Program-made: the position numbers and the translations under genes | Part shown: in pieces, positions 11,901-25,300 of the stretch | How the letters are laid out: each line of letters begins with the position of its first letter | Position numbering within the stretch: position 1 is the first letter of the stretch | Notes under the pieces: generated by a model | Told to the model about the DNA's origin: nothing | Database searches by the model: none | The model's input: only the letters and a program-made list of their open reading frames with translations | NCBI GenBank assembly: GCA_031763025.1 | Contig: JASSKH010000007.1 | Coordinates: 9,997,930 to 10,061,929, forward strand | DNA length: 64,000 nt | Source of the DNA: Macrocystis pyrifera | Lineage: Eukaryota > Sar > Phaeophyceae > Laminariales > Laminariaceae | Reading direction: 5' to 3'

Positions 11901-14900
11901 GAGATTGAGATTGAGAAAAATGAAAATAAAACCTATAAATAAATAAATAAGCTGAAACTGAAAACTGAAAGCTCGATTGGCGGACGGTGGGGGGGGCGAC
12001 GGCGGCGACAGGAGGAAATGGGGCGGGGTGTAACGGGGGTTGAGTAGGCGGCGGGGAAAGAAAACGTGTGTGTGAGCGGCGGTTCGCGATAGAGGCGGAC
12101 GCGGCAGTTCTTGCCTTTGACGTTGTTGTTGTTGTGGTTGTTGTTGTGGTGGTGGTGGTGGTGGTGGTGTGGTGGTGGTGACTTGTGGTGTTGATGTTGT
12201 TATTGTTGTTGCTGTTGTTGCTGGTCTGCACCGATAACCTTTCAGGCCTTTCTCGCGAGCTATGTTTGAATTTGAGGTTAGTTTTTTCTGTCGGCAGCAA
12301 GCGACAACAAGAACAACGTTGACCGCTTCCACCACACGGATAGAAACGAAAGAGAAACATTACCACAATCAACACTACTGTTCTTTCCAAAACGCCAAAC
12401 AAAAACCAGAATTGAACCTTAAAACTGTAGACCTAAATATCAAGAACGAAACGTCTGAACTGTCAAAAAACGAAGTGCATGACATATCTGCGAGTAGCAC
12501 CAACCTTACAGAAAGAAATGTGAGTTTTTTTACCAACCATTCGAATCAACTATTTGATAATCATGAACTCTACCAACGTATGGGCTCTACCGACGTACCT
12601 GGTAAGAGTTTTATCCTGGTCGAGGGCAACGAGGACGGAAATAGTGGGTCACGCTCGATTATCTTGTTCTTGATGTGTATAGCTGCGCGTACAGAGCAAA
12701 AACCACGCGAACACACGGCACGACACTGCCGGCTGCCGATTGATAGGCCTAGACTAGGTCAACTGTTGTGGTTTCTCCCGCCCGCCCGCCCGCCCGCCTC
12801 TTTCTTCTTTCGAGGGTGGGTGGAACGGAGCGGCCATGCATGGATGGTGCTGGCCACACCGTACTATGTATATATTCACTATTATTGTTTGCGATTGACT
12901 GGTAGCGATTCCGGGCTCACTAGCAGAATGGAGTATGCCAATGGTTTTCTACCATTGGGGGTCTCGGTTGTCCGAGACTGCGTGTGTCAGGGCCCCGGCC
13001 AGTCGGCTGGGGGGGGGCGGGCTCTCGGGTACTGGCAACACGACAGGGAACGAGAAGCAGCGGCCGGGTGTCGCGGCTCTCGTACCACGTCAGTGGAGCC
13101 CCCCCCCCCCGACATCGCAGAGAATAATGATAACATGACAATTCGAGTGATACCCAACAAAAGTCTTAAATGTAAAAACTAAATGTCCCAAACTGTTAAC
13201 AGTAAACCACATGTAGAAAATTACGCAGGATATAACTTTCAAGAACCACATGAAAACTACTTACTTGTTTTTGGTACTATACAACGTACAGGTGCCTTTT
13301 ATCTTTAAGAACCTAGTGGACACTCTCAGCGAGACATCAAAGGCAACGATCGCAACGGCGGAGGCGGCCGCGACAACCGGGGGGCTCTCGGGGCCCGCCT
13401 TGGAAGCGGCCTCGGCCGTGCCATTTGCGATGGTCCTCGGGTATGGAATTGCGCGCACCACGGCCTCAGGCGCACAGGAGGTTAGTGCGAGTTGTCTCTC
13501 CCTTCCTTCCCCCTGTCGGGCCTTGTGCTGTGTTGTCTTGTCGTGTCTCGTGTTGTCGTGTGGTGTTAGTGTCGTCTTGGCTCGTCTTGGCTTTTCTTGT
13601 TGTGTCTTCTTGTCTTGTTTGTCCGTTGGTGTGGGTGTACGTACAGGTGTTGTTGGCGGTGGTGTTGGTGTTTTGGTGATGATGGTGTAGGTGATGATGG
13701 CATTGGTGTGGTTACAGAGAGAGATAAAAGAGAGAGAAAAAAGGAATGGGAGTACTACGTATCTCTACCGTCGCGTGCCCTCCGTAGGTTGTCCGTCGCC
13801 TTGCCCAAGGACGGACGAAGCGCCCGCCGCCTGCTTACATTGACAGCTCACGACACCGCCCACCGCGACTGTCATGCGTCCGAACTCCCCCGACCCCCCC
13901 ACCGACCCCCCGGCCTTCTCCTACATCGCTACGTCCCGCTACCCATACGCCTTCTAGCTCCGAAACGCCGTTTTTGCGGTGGTGGCGCAGCGAGCGATTC
14001 GGCGAGTCGCGCGAGACATATTCGAGCACCTCCACGATTTGGACCTGAGCTACCACCTTGCCAAAAATACGGGAACCGTGAGCCGGATCATCGACCGCGG
14101 CGGTGAGGAAAGGAAGCGGCTCCCCTGAATATCATTTATACGAGTGAATGCGAGTTTTCTGATTCACATCGCAAGCCAAAAAATGTACTGCTGCTGTACA
14201 TTGTACCCCTTTCGAGATGGCTGAAGCGACCGACCGACCGACCTAGCTACCAACCGACCGACCGGGATTCAGCGCACACAAGTGGACGGTAGCCATAACA
14301 TATTGTCCTTTGTTCTTTGGGCATTTGACTTTTGGGTGGCTTTGGGCCTTTATCTTTTGGCCTGTGGCTTTTCGGTTTTTTTACTTTTGGCTTTCGGCTT
14401 TGGCTTTCGGCGTTCAGCTTTCGGCGTCCAGCTAGAGTGGGGGGGGGAGAGCCTGTGCAAGGAAGCTGCCCCGTTACCGAATACCCCGACCCCTAGTTAT
14501 ACGTAGGTGGTGGGAGGTTGTCGGGTGCGCTGGGACCGACTGGCTACCGCCGTTTATGTGTGCGTGTGCGCGCGGACGTCGTTCCACTTCTGACGAGAGG
14601 TTAAAGCTGCGATGTCGGAACGCACGCTGCTTTGGTCCGTTGCCATGGTGGTCGACGGTGGGAGAGAGCAGTGAATGTGCCGTTTCTCGTGGATACCGTG
14701 GGGGCGGGACATGGAAATAGGGGAGGGGGGGGGACTAATTTTTTGCTTATCTTAGTCATTTTGCCATTGATCACGCATGGGTTTCGAGACGGAGCACCGT
14801 TCCTACTCCTAATAGAGGCACCTCCAACGTTTGGGCGACGTTTTTTTTCTTCGCATTTTCACGTTAAACGCTTTGCTCTTTTGGAGGAGTGGAACGTTTC

Positions 14901-17900
14901 AAGGCTATTCGGGTGGGGGTGGGGAGTTAGGGGGGGGGGGGGGGAGGTGGGCTAGAACGTATGTCGTCGGCATCATTCGCACGCATTGTGTTGTGTGGTG
15001 AAATTCTTGCGGAAACAGGAAACGTGCCGTGCGCATTGTGGCGCTCTCAGGCGACCTAGCTCCCCATCTCGTCGCATTTGCACCGCACGCACGCACGGTC
15101 GAGCTAGATTTTCTCAGTATGCTCCGGTTCGTTCGTGTTCTCTTTGTCTGTCTGTCTGTCTGTCTGTCCGCCCCTCTGCCTGTCTTCTCGTCTGCCGACC
15201 TGCCTGCTCGCCCACCTGCGTGCGTCTCTCTCTCTCTCTCTATCTACCCGCCAGGTCGGTCCATCCAGTACACCCTGTCGTCGATGCTGTTCAACGTGCT
15301 TCCGACTATCCTTGAAATCAGTGAGTCTTGAGGCCTTGAACCCCCTGCGTGCGGCGGTTTCTCTCTAGCGAAGTGTGCCTCCAGAGGTTCAGCGACTGCG
15401 ATGCAATGTGACCCTCTCTTGAAGCTCCACGCGTACCGATCGAACCGGCAGTCTTCTCGGAGATTTCCCTCGAGCGGTCATACCCTATAACCCACCAGTT
15501 TCTCTGAACCCATTAGGCTGCCAGATAACTGTAGTGACGTTGGTGGCAGTGGCGTTGGGTCCGACCAGAATGAGCGTTGTACTGTCAGACCAATAGTTAA
15601 TGTGCGAGTATCAAATGCCTGGTATATATGTTACTTTGTATCTTTTTTTTCCGGAGTACCTTACTTTTCTCGCCCGACCGCGGGTCTTCTCTCGCACGCT
15701 AGGCTGCGTGGCACCCAGGGAGTCCGCGTGTACACCACGGCGCAAATACGAGCTCCGGCCGAAGTCCGTGGCGCGTGCTCTGGGCCTCCGAAGTCGCAAA
15801 TTCTGGCAAATAACTACGGGGGGTCATTCCGACCTGCTAGAGCCAAGCAGGACCATGGAGACCCCATAAGTTTGAGTCTGCTGCTCTGCTGGCTGCTGCT
15901 GTATCATGTCTGATCACACCGTCCCTCGAGCTCTTTACAGAGGCAGCCACGGCACAGCAACAATTGTTCATCAAGCTCTCCCTTCGTGGCGGCCACGGAT
16001 AGCGCATTTTTTGTGTGTATGCGTGTGTGGGCCGTGATTCCTGTCGACCTAGGAAGTAAGAACGAACACACATACATAATCTCGAGAAATATGCAATTAA
16101 TTGGATGCTGCGCAGGGGCAGAACGATGATTCACACGAACTCACACTTCCTCCGTGTTACGAAAGCAGCGCGCAGCCACGGTGCGCACGACGACAGCAGC
16201 AGTACAACAGCCGTGTTGGTATAGTATGTGTGTGCAGTGTTCACCAGGAGACAGCATCAGTACTATTTTCAACTACAGCACACGTCGTCGAACCTCGTCC
16301 TGTCCCACAGCAGTGTACTTCGAAGTATAGCAGTACTCGGCGTAAGTAGGGATAATTGACGATGATGCTGCTCCCCCCATTTTCAACTTGCGACACCCCC
16401 CGGGATTTCAAGTCAACGACATCCCGCTCTCTGCTGCGGGGCCCGCAGGGGGGCGGCGTGCACAGTACCGTGCAAGCGTTGGCCCCGGCCGGGCTCCGTG
16501 ACACATTGTCTAGGTAGTCAGAGTCGCGTGACCCAGCAAGCAACTCAGGGGATGGGCTCCCACTTTCGAAAAGCCATTCGGGGGCTTGGAAACCTGTCTG
16601 GATCTTCGTATTTTTGCATTTTTGTATTTTTGTGCTTTTGTATTTTTAGTTTTAAAAAAATCGTTCTCCTCACAACTGCAGCAGTCGTGCTGCTCGAGCT
16701 CATCATGCTCGTGCGCTCGAGTGCTGTTCGAACAGCACGCAGCAGAGTAACAGCAACAACAGGCGTACGAGTGTTGCTCGAGTCGAGTGTTGTTCGAGTG
16801 CTGCTGAGTGCTGCTGCTGAGTGCTCGTGTGCTCGTGTCTGCTTGGCCACGCTGTTTTCGTGTTAGTCTCGTGCTCTTCGCGCTCGAGCAATCGGGTGAT
16901 CGTGGTCTCGTGTTCTTTTTTTTTCGATGCAATAGGCTTGGAAGCCTACCCGTGAGTTCGCGAGTCGCGGCGAGCAGTCAACAATAATCAGCCCCGCACG
17001 AGCACGAGAATTTTCTCTGTGTTGACAATCCCAATAATATTTTGAAATCGCCCGTTTTTTATCAACCTAAGCAGCAGCAGAAAATACAGCAGCAGATACA
17101 GCAGCAGCAGTACACGTCTGTCGAGCGTCATATATGTTTCACCTAACCATTTGACGTACACCACACACCTCACACCGAGCACGTACATGACCATAAAACT
17201 GACGCCCTCGGTCCGTCTACGTGGGGGAAATTGGTGCCAGCTATCTACTGTGTAATGATGTACTGTAGGTATCATATCTAGCGAGTTGTCCAGGCGCTCA
17301 CTCTCAGCACCGGGTATAATCGCACCTGGCAAGAGACACAGAGCCAGGCTCATTCTGCCGCCCGTCTCCCTCTACCTCCCCTGTCTCGGTGTGCATCTGG
17401 CAAGTCATAGTAGTAGTGGTCGAAGTAGTAGAAGTAGTATTAATAGTAGTATTGGTGTAGGGCTGCTGTTGTCACGGGTCTGCTGCTGTAACCATGAGTA
17501 TATACTGCTTTTGACAGTCATTAAGTTAAACTGAGAGAAAAATTTATGGACAAGTGCAGATATTTTTTTCATGATGCCCGCAATCGTATGTAGACCTGCA
17601 CAGTAATGGTTACAGGCGGGTTGCTGCCTATTGATATTAATTGTGATGTTAGAGTTTTCGTACTGCTGTTGCCACGATTCAGCTGCTGTTGCCGTGGGTA
17701 ATTATTTGACAGTTATTCGTTCATTAGAAAGTTTTCATGACAAATACAGATAATTTTTTCATTTCGATATTTGATCCTATTTACTATGGTCCCGCGAAAT
17801 AGTTTGTAGCGTGCATGCTGATTCTACCTTTACTACAGTACATCTATTTGTGTAGTAGTGGCAGTGGTGTATCGTGACGATATAGTAGTCAACCCAAGTA

Positions 17901-20900
17901 CATGCGTGCATGGTGTAGTATTCACCACAGAAAGAGTAGTACTCAGTTCCTGCCGACTACTGGTACTATTTCCTCCGAGCAATCCGCTAACCCATGGCTC
18001 CCGTTTCCGCCAATAACAGCTATACGGGTGTTACCTGTGAGTCCCTTTTCGCCTTGCGACGCCCCCGGGATTTCGCGTTACCCACATCCCGAAGGGGAAC
18101 CTTGTATACATATATGACTGTGGCACATTGCACACGCCGGTGATATCGTGGCCCGCTCGCGTTAACAGTGTCCAACGTGGCGCGAATGTTTCACACGAAG
18201 CTCGAACAGGTCTTCGATTCCCACTTCGTGGTGCTAGATATTTCAAGGCGGCTCTACCTTCCGATTTTTGTACGATCTACAGTAGCTTGTGTCGTGTGGT
18301 GGGACCCGTGCAATCTGCATGCTCTAGTAGCACATGTTCCCCTGGGTTGGGTCTGTACTGTGCAGATCCTGCACAGCCTCTCGCAACGGCAGGTAAAGAA
18401 CTACAGTAGACGATGTAGATCATGATCTATCTGTAGATGATTTGTCCGAGCTGCGGAATGCTTGCATTCTCTCCCCCCACCTGCCCCCCCCCTTCACCCC
18501 CCATGCCTTTGCGCCACGCACGCAAAAGCCTTGGTGTCGGGCATCCTGGCGAGCCAGGCATCGTGGAAGTACTCGGCTGTGTGCTGCTCGACCATCACCG
18601 CCTACTCGGCGTACACGATCGGCGTGACTCAGTGGAGAACCAAGTTCCGGAAGGCGATGATATCGCTGGAGAACGAGGCTAGCGCTAAGGTTAGTTAGCC
18701 CAGCCGGCAGGCGGAAGCGGGGCAGGGGGGGGGGGGTGGCTGTGTATGGGAAAGGGTTGTAGGGGTGTGGGAGTTGGGGGGGAATGGACGGGGGGGCAGG
18801 ATCGGACCGGTGCAATCATTTCCCTAGTGAATTTCCTACTGCGCCCTTTTGTTCGGGGACAGATTAGTACTTGAAAAGTGAAAATGGGAGAAAAATAAGA
18901 GCAGTGAAAGGCTTAACAATAACCCCTTCGGAGCTTGAGAGACGAAAGTGTCGAAAAAAAAAGGTACCATCATTGGTGTAGTTTCGGTCTGTGCGGTGTT
19001 CGTGTGTGTGCCTTCGCGACTGTTGTTAGTGTCCGGACGTTGGCCAGCCGTACCAACAAACACCAACAAACAAGAAACGCGCGAAAATACGACAAAGCGG
19101 AGCGAAAACAGCGCAAACAGCTTATCGAAAAAACGATTAAACTGAACAAATAGCCGAAAAAAAACGATCAAGCCTGAAAAAACAAGCACACCAAACAGGG
19201 GATAAATTAGAAGAACGAATTAATGAAGTGAACAAACAAACAGCAAACGAACACGCCCTTGTGTTTTCTTCTTTTTTATTCGTCGTGATCGCCACAAAAA
19301 ACAAAGGTCTCGGAATCCCTTGTGAACTACGAAACGGTGAAGTATTTCAACAACGAGGCGCACGAGGCGTCCCGGTACAACGAATCCCTGAAGGGTTTCC
19401 AGCACGCCTCTCAGAAGACGCAGACCTCGCTCAGCCTGCTCAACTTCGGACAGAATGCCATTTTCAGCGTCGGTCTGACGGGGATCATGGCTCTAGCCGC
19501 CGCCGATATCGGTGAGGAGGGGCAGGGCGGGGTGGGAGAAGGGGGGGAGGAGATGTACGCATGTTCATGCATGACCGTAGTCGTACGGCCATTGAGAGAG
19601 AGTGGGGCTGGGGGGGTGGGGGGGATTGGTGGGCGAGGGTGAAGTGAGAGGACGGATGGAAGGGGATTGGGGAGCGCGCGGGGGGGGGGGGTACTCATGC
19701 CATGCATGGCCGTAGTCGTATGACCATAGACCCTCGCATCCCTACAATGTCGGGACGGAACACGTCGGGATTTCGCGGTCCAGGCAGACGTTGCTTACAC
19801 CAAGCGCGAAGCGCCGTGGGATGTTGCGCGAGTCCCATGAGAGAGGAGCTGAATCCTGCCAAGAACCGCGTGTGAGGCGGACTTTTGATGGAATAGGGCG
19901 ATGGAAGGAGGCGGGGGGCTAACGGCGGGCTGGGGAGGAGGGGTCGTTTGTGTTCAGCTTGGCTCAGTTGTTTGGTGTAGGGCGGGGGGTGGACGCGTGA
20001 TTGGGAAGACCGAGAGGGGGATCGGACGATGGATGGTTGATCGTGACTATCTTGTGTCCTACCTCTCTTCCTTCTTTTTGCATTGCTACCTCGTCCCCTC
20101 AAGTCGTCCGGGATGTGCAGAGCTCTCAAATTATCGCCGTGACTTGTCCGAATTGAAGTAGCAACGATTTGGTCAGCGTCTACCCGCTTTTGCTTCACTC
20201 TCCGTAAACAATTGCTGCCCTGCTCTACCCCCCCCTCCGCACCCAACTTTTTTTTTATACGTTTTTGTTGCTGTGATTCTTGGACCAACGAACAACAACC
20301 ACAATAACATCAATAACGACAACGGCAACAACGATGCCGACAAACTTGCCCGGGGGGAAACAAACGCGGCGCCCGACCCGCAACGTTTGAAGCGACCGGG
20401 CAAGCAACGGTCGGCGACCTCGTCCTCGTGAACGGCCTCCTCTTCCAGCTGGCGATTCCTCTCGGGTTCGTCGGCAGCACGTACCGCGAGGTCCGGCAGG
20501 CGCTGATCGACATGACGGCCATGTTTCAGATTTCGGACAGGACACCCAAGGTGCTGAAACCCGACACAATATGTCTAGGTACAGGTGGAAACATGCGCTG
20601 CAGGCATAGACTACGCGAACAGCGCCACAGGAGGTAGATAAGTCATGTAGTGCGTATACATGGCTTCTGCAGCAGGTTAATGAATATAATACAACAAACT
20701 GTTCGGAAATATAGAGTTTGGTTAGGCTCTGGGATGAATATCCAAACGCACGCTATATTTACGAACATATTGGTTCATCTTCCGTTGGCAGAGCCACTTG
20801 ACTGCTGTGTCCATTTTTTCGCTCTCGTTTATGTACCACGTGTATCTCGTTCCTATGAACTCTTTTGCCGTGGAGGGGATGAAGGATGCTACTGTACATT

Positions 20901-21589
20901 GATTTTAATTTTTTCAAAGCGCCGCGCGACCTGACGTGGATAGCGAATCATCCCTATAAACATCGTGAGCCCTCTCGCTTTTTTTTTTTTTTTTTTGCGG
21001 AAACAAGCGTTTCCGAATATTTATCGAGTGCGTGCGTACTGCTTCCACATACCGGTACGTATTCAGTTTTGGTTTGGTCAACTCAACATCTCAACGGAGG
21101 TGCCAAGAGCGTGAAGTGCTCCGTCGCATCGGTTGTGTTCGTGAGCGATCGTTCCGTCGTTCTCGCCGCAACTCAATTCCGTAAATTATTAATGGGTATT
21201 TTTTCTGCTGCCTTTTTTTTATCACCTTGGTATGATTTTATCCCCGCTTTCAGCACATCTTATGTTCATGCTTTATACGGAGTATACTGTCCGCCCCCCC
21301 CCCCCTACTACGGCCATTGCTGTCTCTGGAAGTGGCCACACCAGAAATTAAATCAATTCATTGGTGCTGTCATCCATATGCAAAAAAAAAATCCGCCTCT
21401 AAAGCGGTTCTTAGTAGGATGCAGCTCACCCTTCATGAGACTCGCCCAACACCTCACGGCGCTTCGCAAAGCTTGGTGCAAGCAATGTCTGCCTGATTGG
21501 TGAAAACCCGACGTGCTCCTCCGTCCCGGCATTGTAGAGATGCGAGGGTCTATGGTCATATGACTACGGCCATGCACGATAATGAGAGT

Positions 21590-21634
<45 letters not shown>

Positions 21635-21878
21635 ACTACAGCCATGCATGATAATGAGTACATCCCCCCCTGGTCTGTGAAAACCGACGTGCTCCGTCCC
21701 GGCATTGTAGGGATGCGAGGGTTTATATGGTCATACGACTACGGCCATGCATGACGTCGAGTACACCAACCCTTCCCCCTATTATAAATATATATTATAT
21801 ATGAGTTGGGTTGGCGTCGGTTGGCAACGACACTGTACAACATGCCGCTCACTACGTGAGCTAGACATCCAGGGTACC

Positions 21879-21916
<38 letters not shown>

Positions 21917-22330
21917 GCGGTCGCCCACAGCTGGTCGTCGAGTTAGATCATTTGTGCGAAGTAAAGAACCTTTACTCTGCACAAGGGAATTGATCGTATC
22001 ACGTAGTGTTCAAGGTAAGGCACCCAAGAGGCAGTTACATAGTACTCCCGTTGCTGTCTCTGGAAGTGGCCACACCGGAAATTAAACTAACTCATTGAAG
22101 CTGTCATCCGTATGCAAGTCCGCCTCACAAGCGGTTCTTAGTAGGATGCAGCTCACCCTTCATGCGACTCGCCGGACACCTCACGGTGCTTCGCGCTTGG
22201 TGCAAGCAATTTCTGCCTGGTCCGTGAAAACCCGACATGCTCCGTCCCGGCATTGTAGGGATGCGAGGGTCTATCTATGGCCATACGACTACGGCCATGC
22301 ATGAGATCGAGTACATCTCTCCTATCGAGT

Positions 22331-22362
<32 letters not shown>

Positions 22363-25300
22363 AAAGGGATCTGGGATCATTGGTCAAATGACTAAGGCAA
22401 GCAAAAAATGAGTACCCCCCCCCTCTTTTATATTATATACCTGGTACCAGGTACCTGGTATGTATGTATGTAGATTGGGTTGGCGTCGATTGGCGCCGAC
22501 GACGCTGTAGAACACGCGTCTCGCTGCGTGAGCTAGACAACCAGGGTACCGTTTTTTATGTTTGTCTTTTTCTGGCGGTCGCCACGGCTCGCGATCGAGT
22601 TACAGATCATTTGTGTGCGGGGTGGAGAACCTTGACTCTGCACAAAGGAGATGCTCGTATCATGTACTGTGCACCAGGTATATGATATGGCGCCCACGAG
22701 GCAGTTACATAGTTAACACGTTGCTGTCTCTGGAAGTGGCCACACCAGAAAATAAATCTATTATTTAACGCTGTCCTCCATATGCAAGAAAATTCGCCCC
22801 AAAAGCGGTTCTTGGTAGGATGCAGCTCACCCTTCACACGACTCGCCCAGCACCTCACGGCGCTTCGCGCTTGGTGCAAGCAAATGTCTGTCTGGTCGGT
22901 GCCAACGTGCTCCGTCCCGGCATTGTAAGGATGCAAGGGTCTATGGTCATAAGCTACGGCCATACATGACAGTAAGTACCCCCCCCCCCCAAAAAAAAAA
23001 ACAAAAACAAAATGGCCATGCATGACATGAGCACACCCCCACCCACTCCGACCGGAATCACTTACTGTATTTCGACGCTGTCATCCGTCCATATCCAAGA
23101 AAATCCACCTCACAAGCGGTTCTTGGCAGGATGCAGCTTACCATGCGTGCGACTTGTTGAACCCCTCACGTTTCGCTTCGCGCTTGGTGCAAGCGATGTT
23201 TGCCCGGTCGGTAAAAACCCGACGTGCTCCGTCCCGGCATTTGAATAACAGGGGCGCCAAGGTCTATTGTTGCCACACGACTATGGCTGTGCATAATAGT
23301 GGGTACCCCCCCCCTTCCCCCCGACCCAATACCTCACGGCGCTTCGCGCTTGGTGCAAGCAATGTCTGTCAGGTCGGTGAAAACCCGACGTGCTCCGTCC
23401 CGGCATTGTAGGGATGCAGGCGTCTATAGTCATACGACTACGGCCATCGAGTACACCCCCCCCCCCCCCCCCCCCCCTTCTGATGCAGCTTCCATATAAA
23501 TAGTCCACACGTCGGACAAATAGATCACGATATATCTCATGTGTTTGTAGATGATGTATAGATCCTAACCTGTCGCTAGGAAGCATTGTGCAAGATCTGT
23601 GTACGTACAGCAGTAGTACAGATCCAACCCAGGAAACATATCCTGCTGAAGGTCATGCAGACTACTGCAGTACAGCAGCATACGGCCCCCACCACCCTGA
23701 CAGCACGAACAAGATCATGCAGAGATTTGCAGATCATGCAGATCAGGATCCTGTGATACCTTGGAAGATCTAGAAGACCACGAAGCGAGAATCGATGATG
23801 TGCGTGTCCGAAGTTGTTTCATAAATCTTCCTGCATGTTATGCGTGTTGCATTTTCCGGCCTGTATTTATATGCAGGTGGCCGACCGCGCGGACGCCGTT
23901 GAACTGGTCAACGCGGACTCCGGAGGCATCTCCTTCCGCGATGTGCGCTTCGGGTACGGCCCCGACCGCGAGATTCTCAAGGGGCTGACTTTCGAGGTGA
24001 GTGGATGCCTGAATGCCGTGTAACGCGAAAGGTAGCAGAAGTCGTACCCGGTACGAATACGCCTTTCTTCGGAACAGGGGGGGGGGGGGGGGGGGCACGT
24101 AGAAACAACGAAAAATGGTGTGGCTTCGGGAAGAGATGTCTTGCGTAGACGCATCATCGCTGGAGAGTTGCGTCCTCTCCGTTGTTGAGAAAACGATCAG
24201 CTTGGAAGTTCGTCCGACTGGGGGTGTTTGTTATCTTATCGCACGTTTTGTACGGCAGGGTACCATTGACTCCGACACAACGACAGCGTGAACAACAACA
24301 GCAGTACCGACGGCGATGATTGATGATGTGTTCAAATTACGATGATGACGACGACGACAACGACGAACGACGACGTTTGTGCTGCTCCTTTTCTTCTTCT
24401 TCTTCTTCTTCCTCCTCGTTTCGTGGACGGTCGTGTTTTTTTTTTTTTTTCCCGGCGGCATCGGCGGCGGGTGGGCGGGGGGGGGGGGGGTAAACAAGGT
24501 TCCACCGGGCCAGACGGTCGCCATCGTCGGGCCCAGCGGGTGCGGGAAGTCGACGATCATCCGTCTCCTTTACCGATTCTTCGACATCGACGGCGGGAGG
24601 TGAGCGCGAAACCTACAGAAAGAGACGTCTCCCCCCCCCCCCCCCCCCCCCTCGCTCCCGCCGCTTCTTTTTCATCGAAATATTAAATATACGGGAGTGC
24701 AAGGTTCCCCTCCGAGAGGTGCCTATAAATAGGGGAGTGGCGCAAGAACGCAATACTACTCCTATGAACTACCGACCTGTTTAGAACTAGCTGCATCCAC
24801 CCATCATTGATGCGAAGGACACATGCACATACTTTGAGGACGGACTATATACTGCTGTTCGCGGAAATAGTGTGGGATCATTACTACTACAATAATATAA
24901 AAGAGGGTATACCGGTAAGTGGATATTGATCCTAAACAGAGATGACTCGAGGCAATCAATTCGATGCGTGCGGCGTAAACGTAAGCACAAAAAGTTTGCG
25001 TGAGGTCGAGGTTGCGACATATTACTTTGTGACCGGCTGAGTAAAATCCGGCACATACAAAATATATTCCCGCAAAATATATGCTTCTTGGCGCTCAGGG
25101 TAAATCAAAAGTTTCACAGATACAGTAGAACATGCTCGAGAACATTTCGAAGTCCGAGTACTGAGGGTATTGGAGTACTGGCGGCCAAAATATTGCGAGT
25201 ACTGAAAGGGCCCAGCTACTGAGCGTATTCTGAGAATAAGAGCAGTACGAAACCCCGAGAGCACAGGCAATCATGTGCCCGCAATGTCGAAGCACGAAAT

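Noticed and set aside
12262..13182. Open frame of 306 codons in ATM1 intron 2
   Set aside because: Runs through a dispersed repeat and a C-rich tract between two well-supported ATM1 exons on the same strand.
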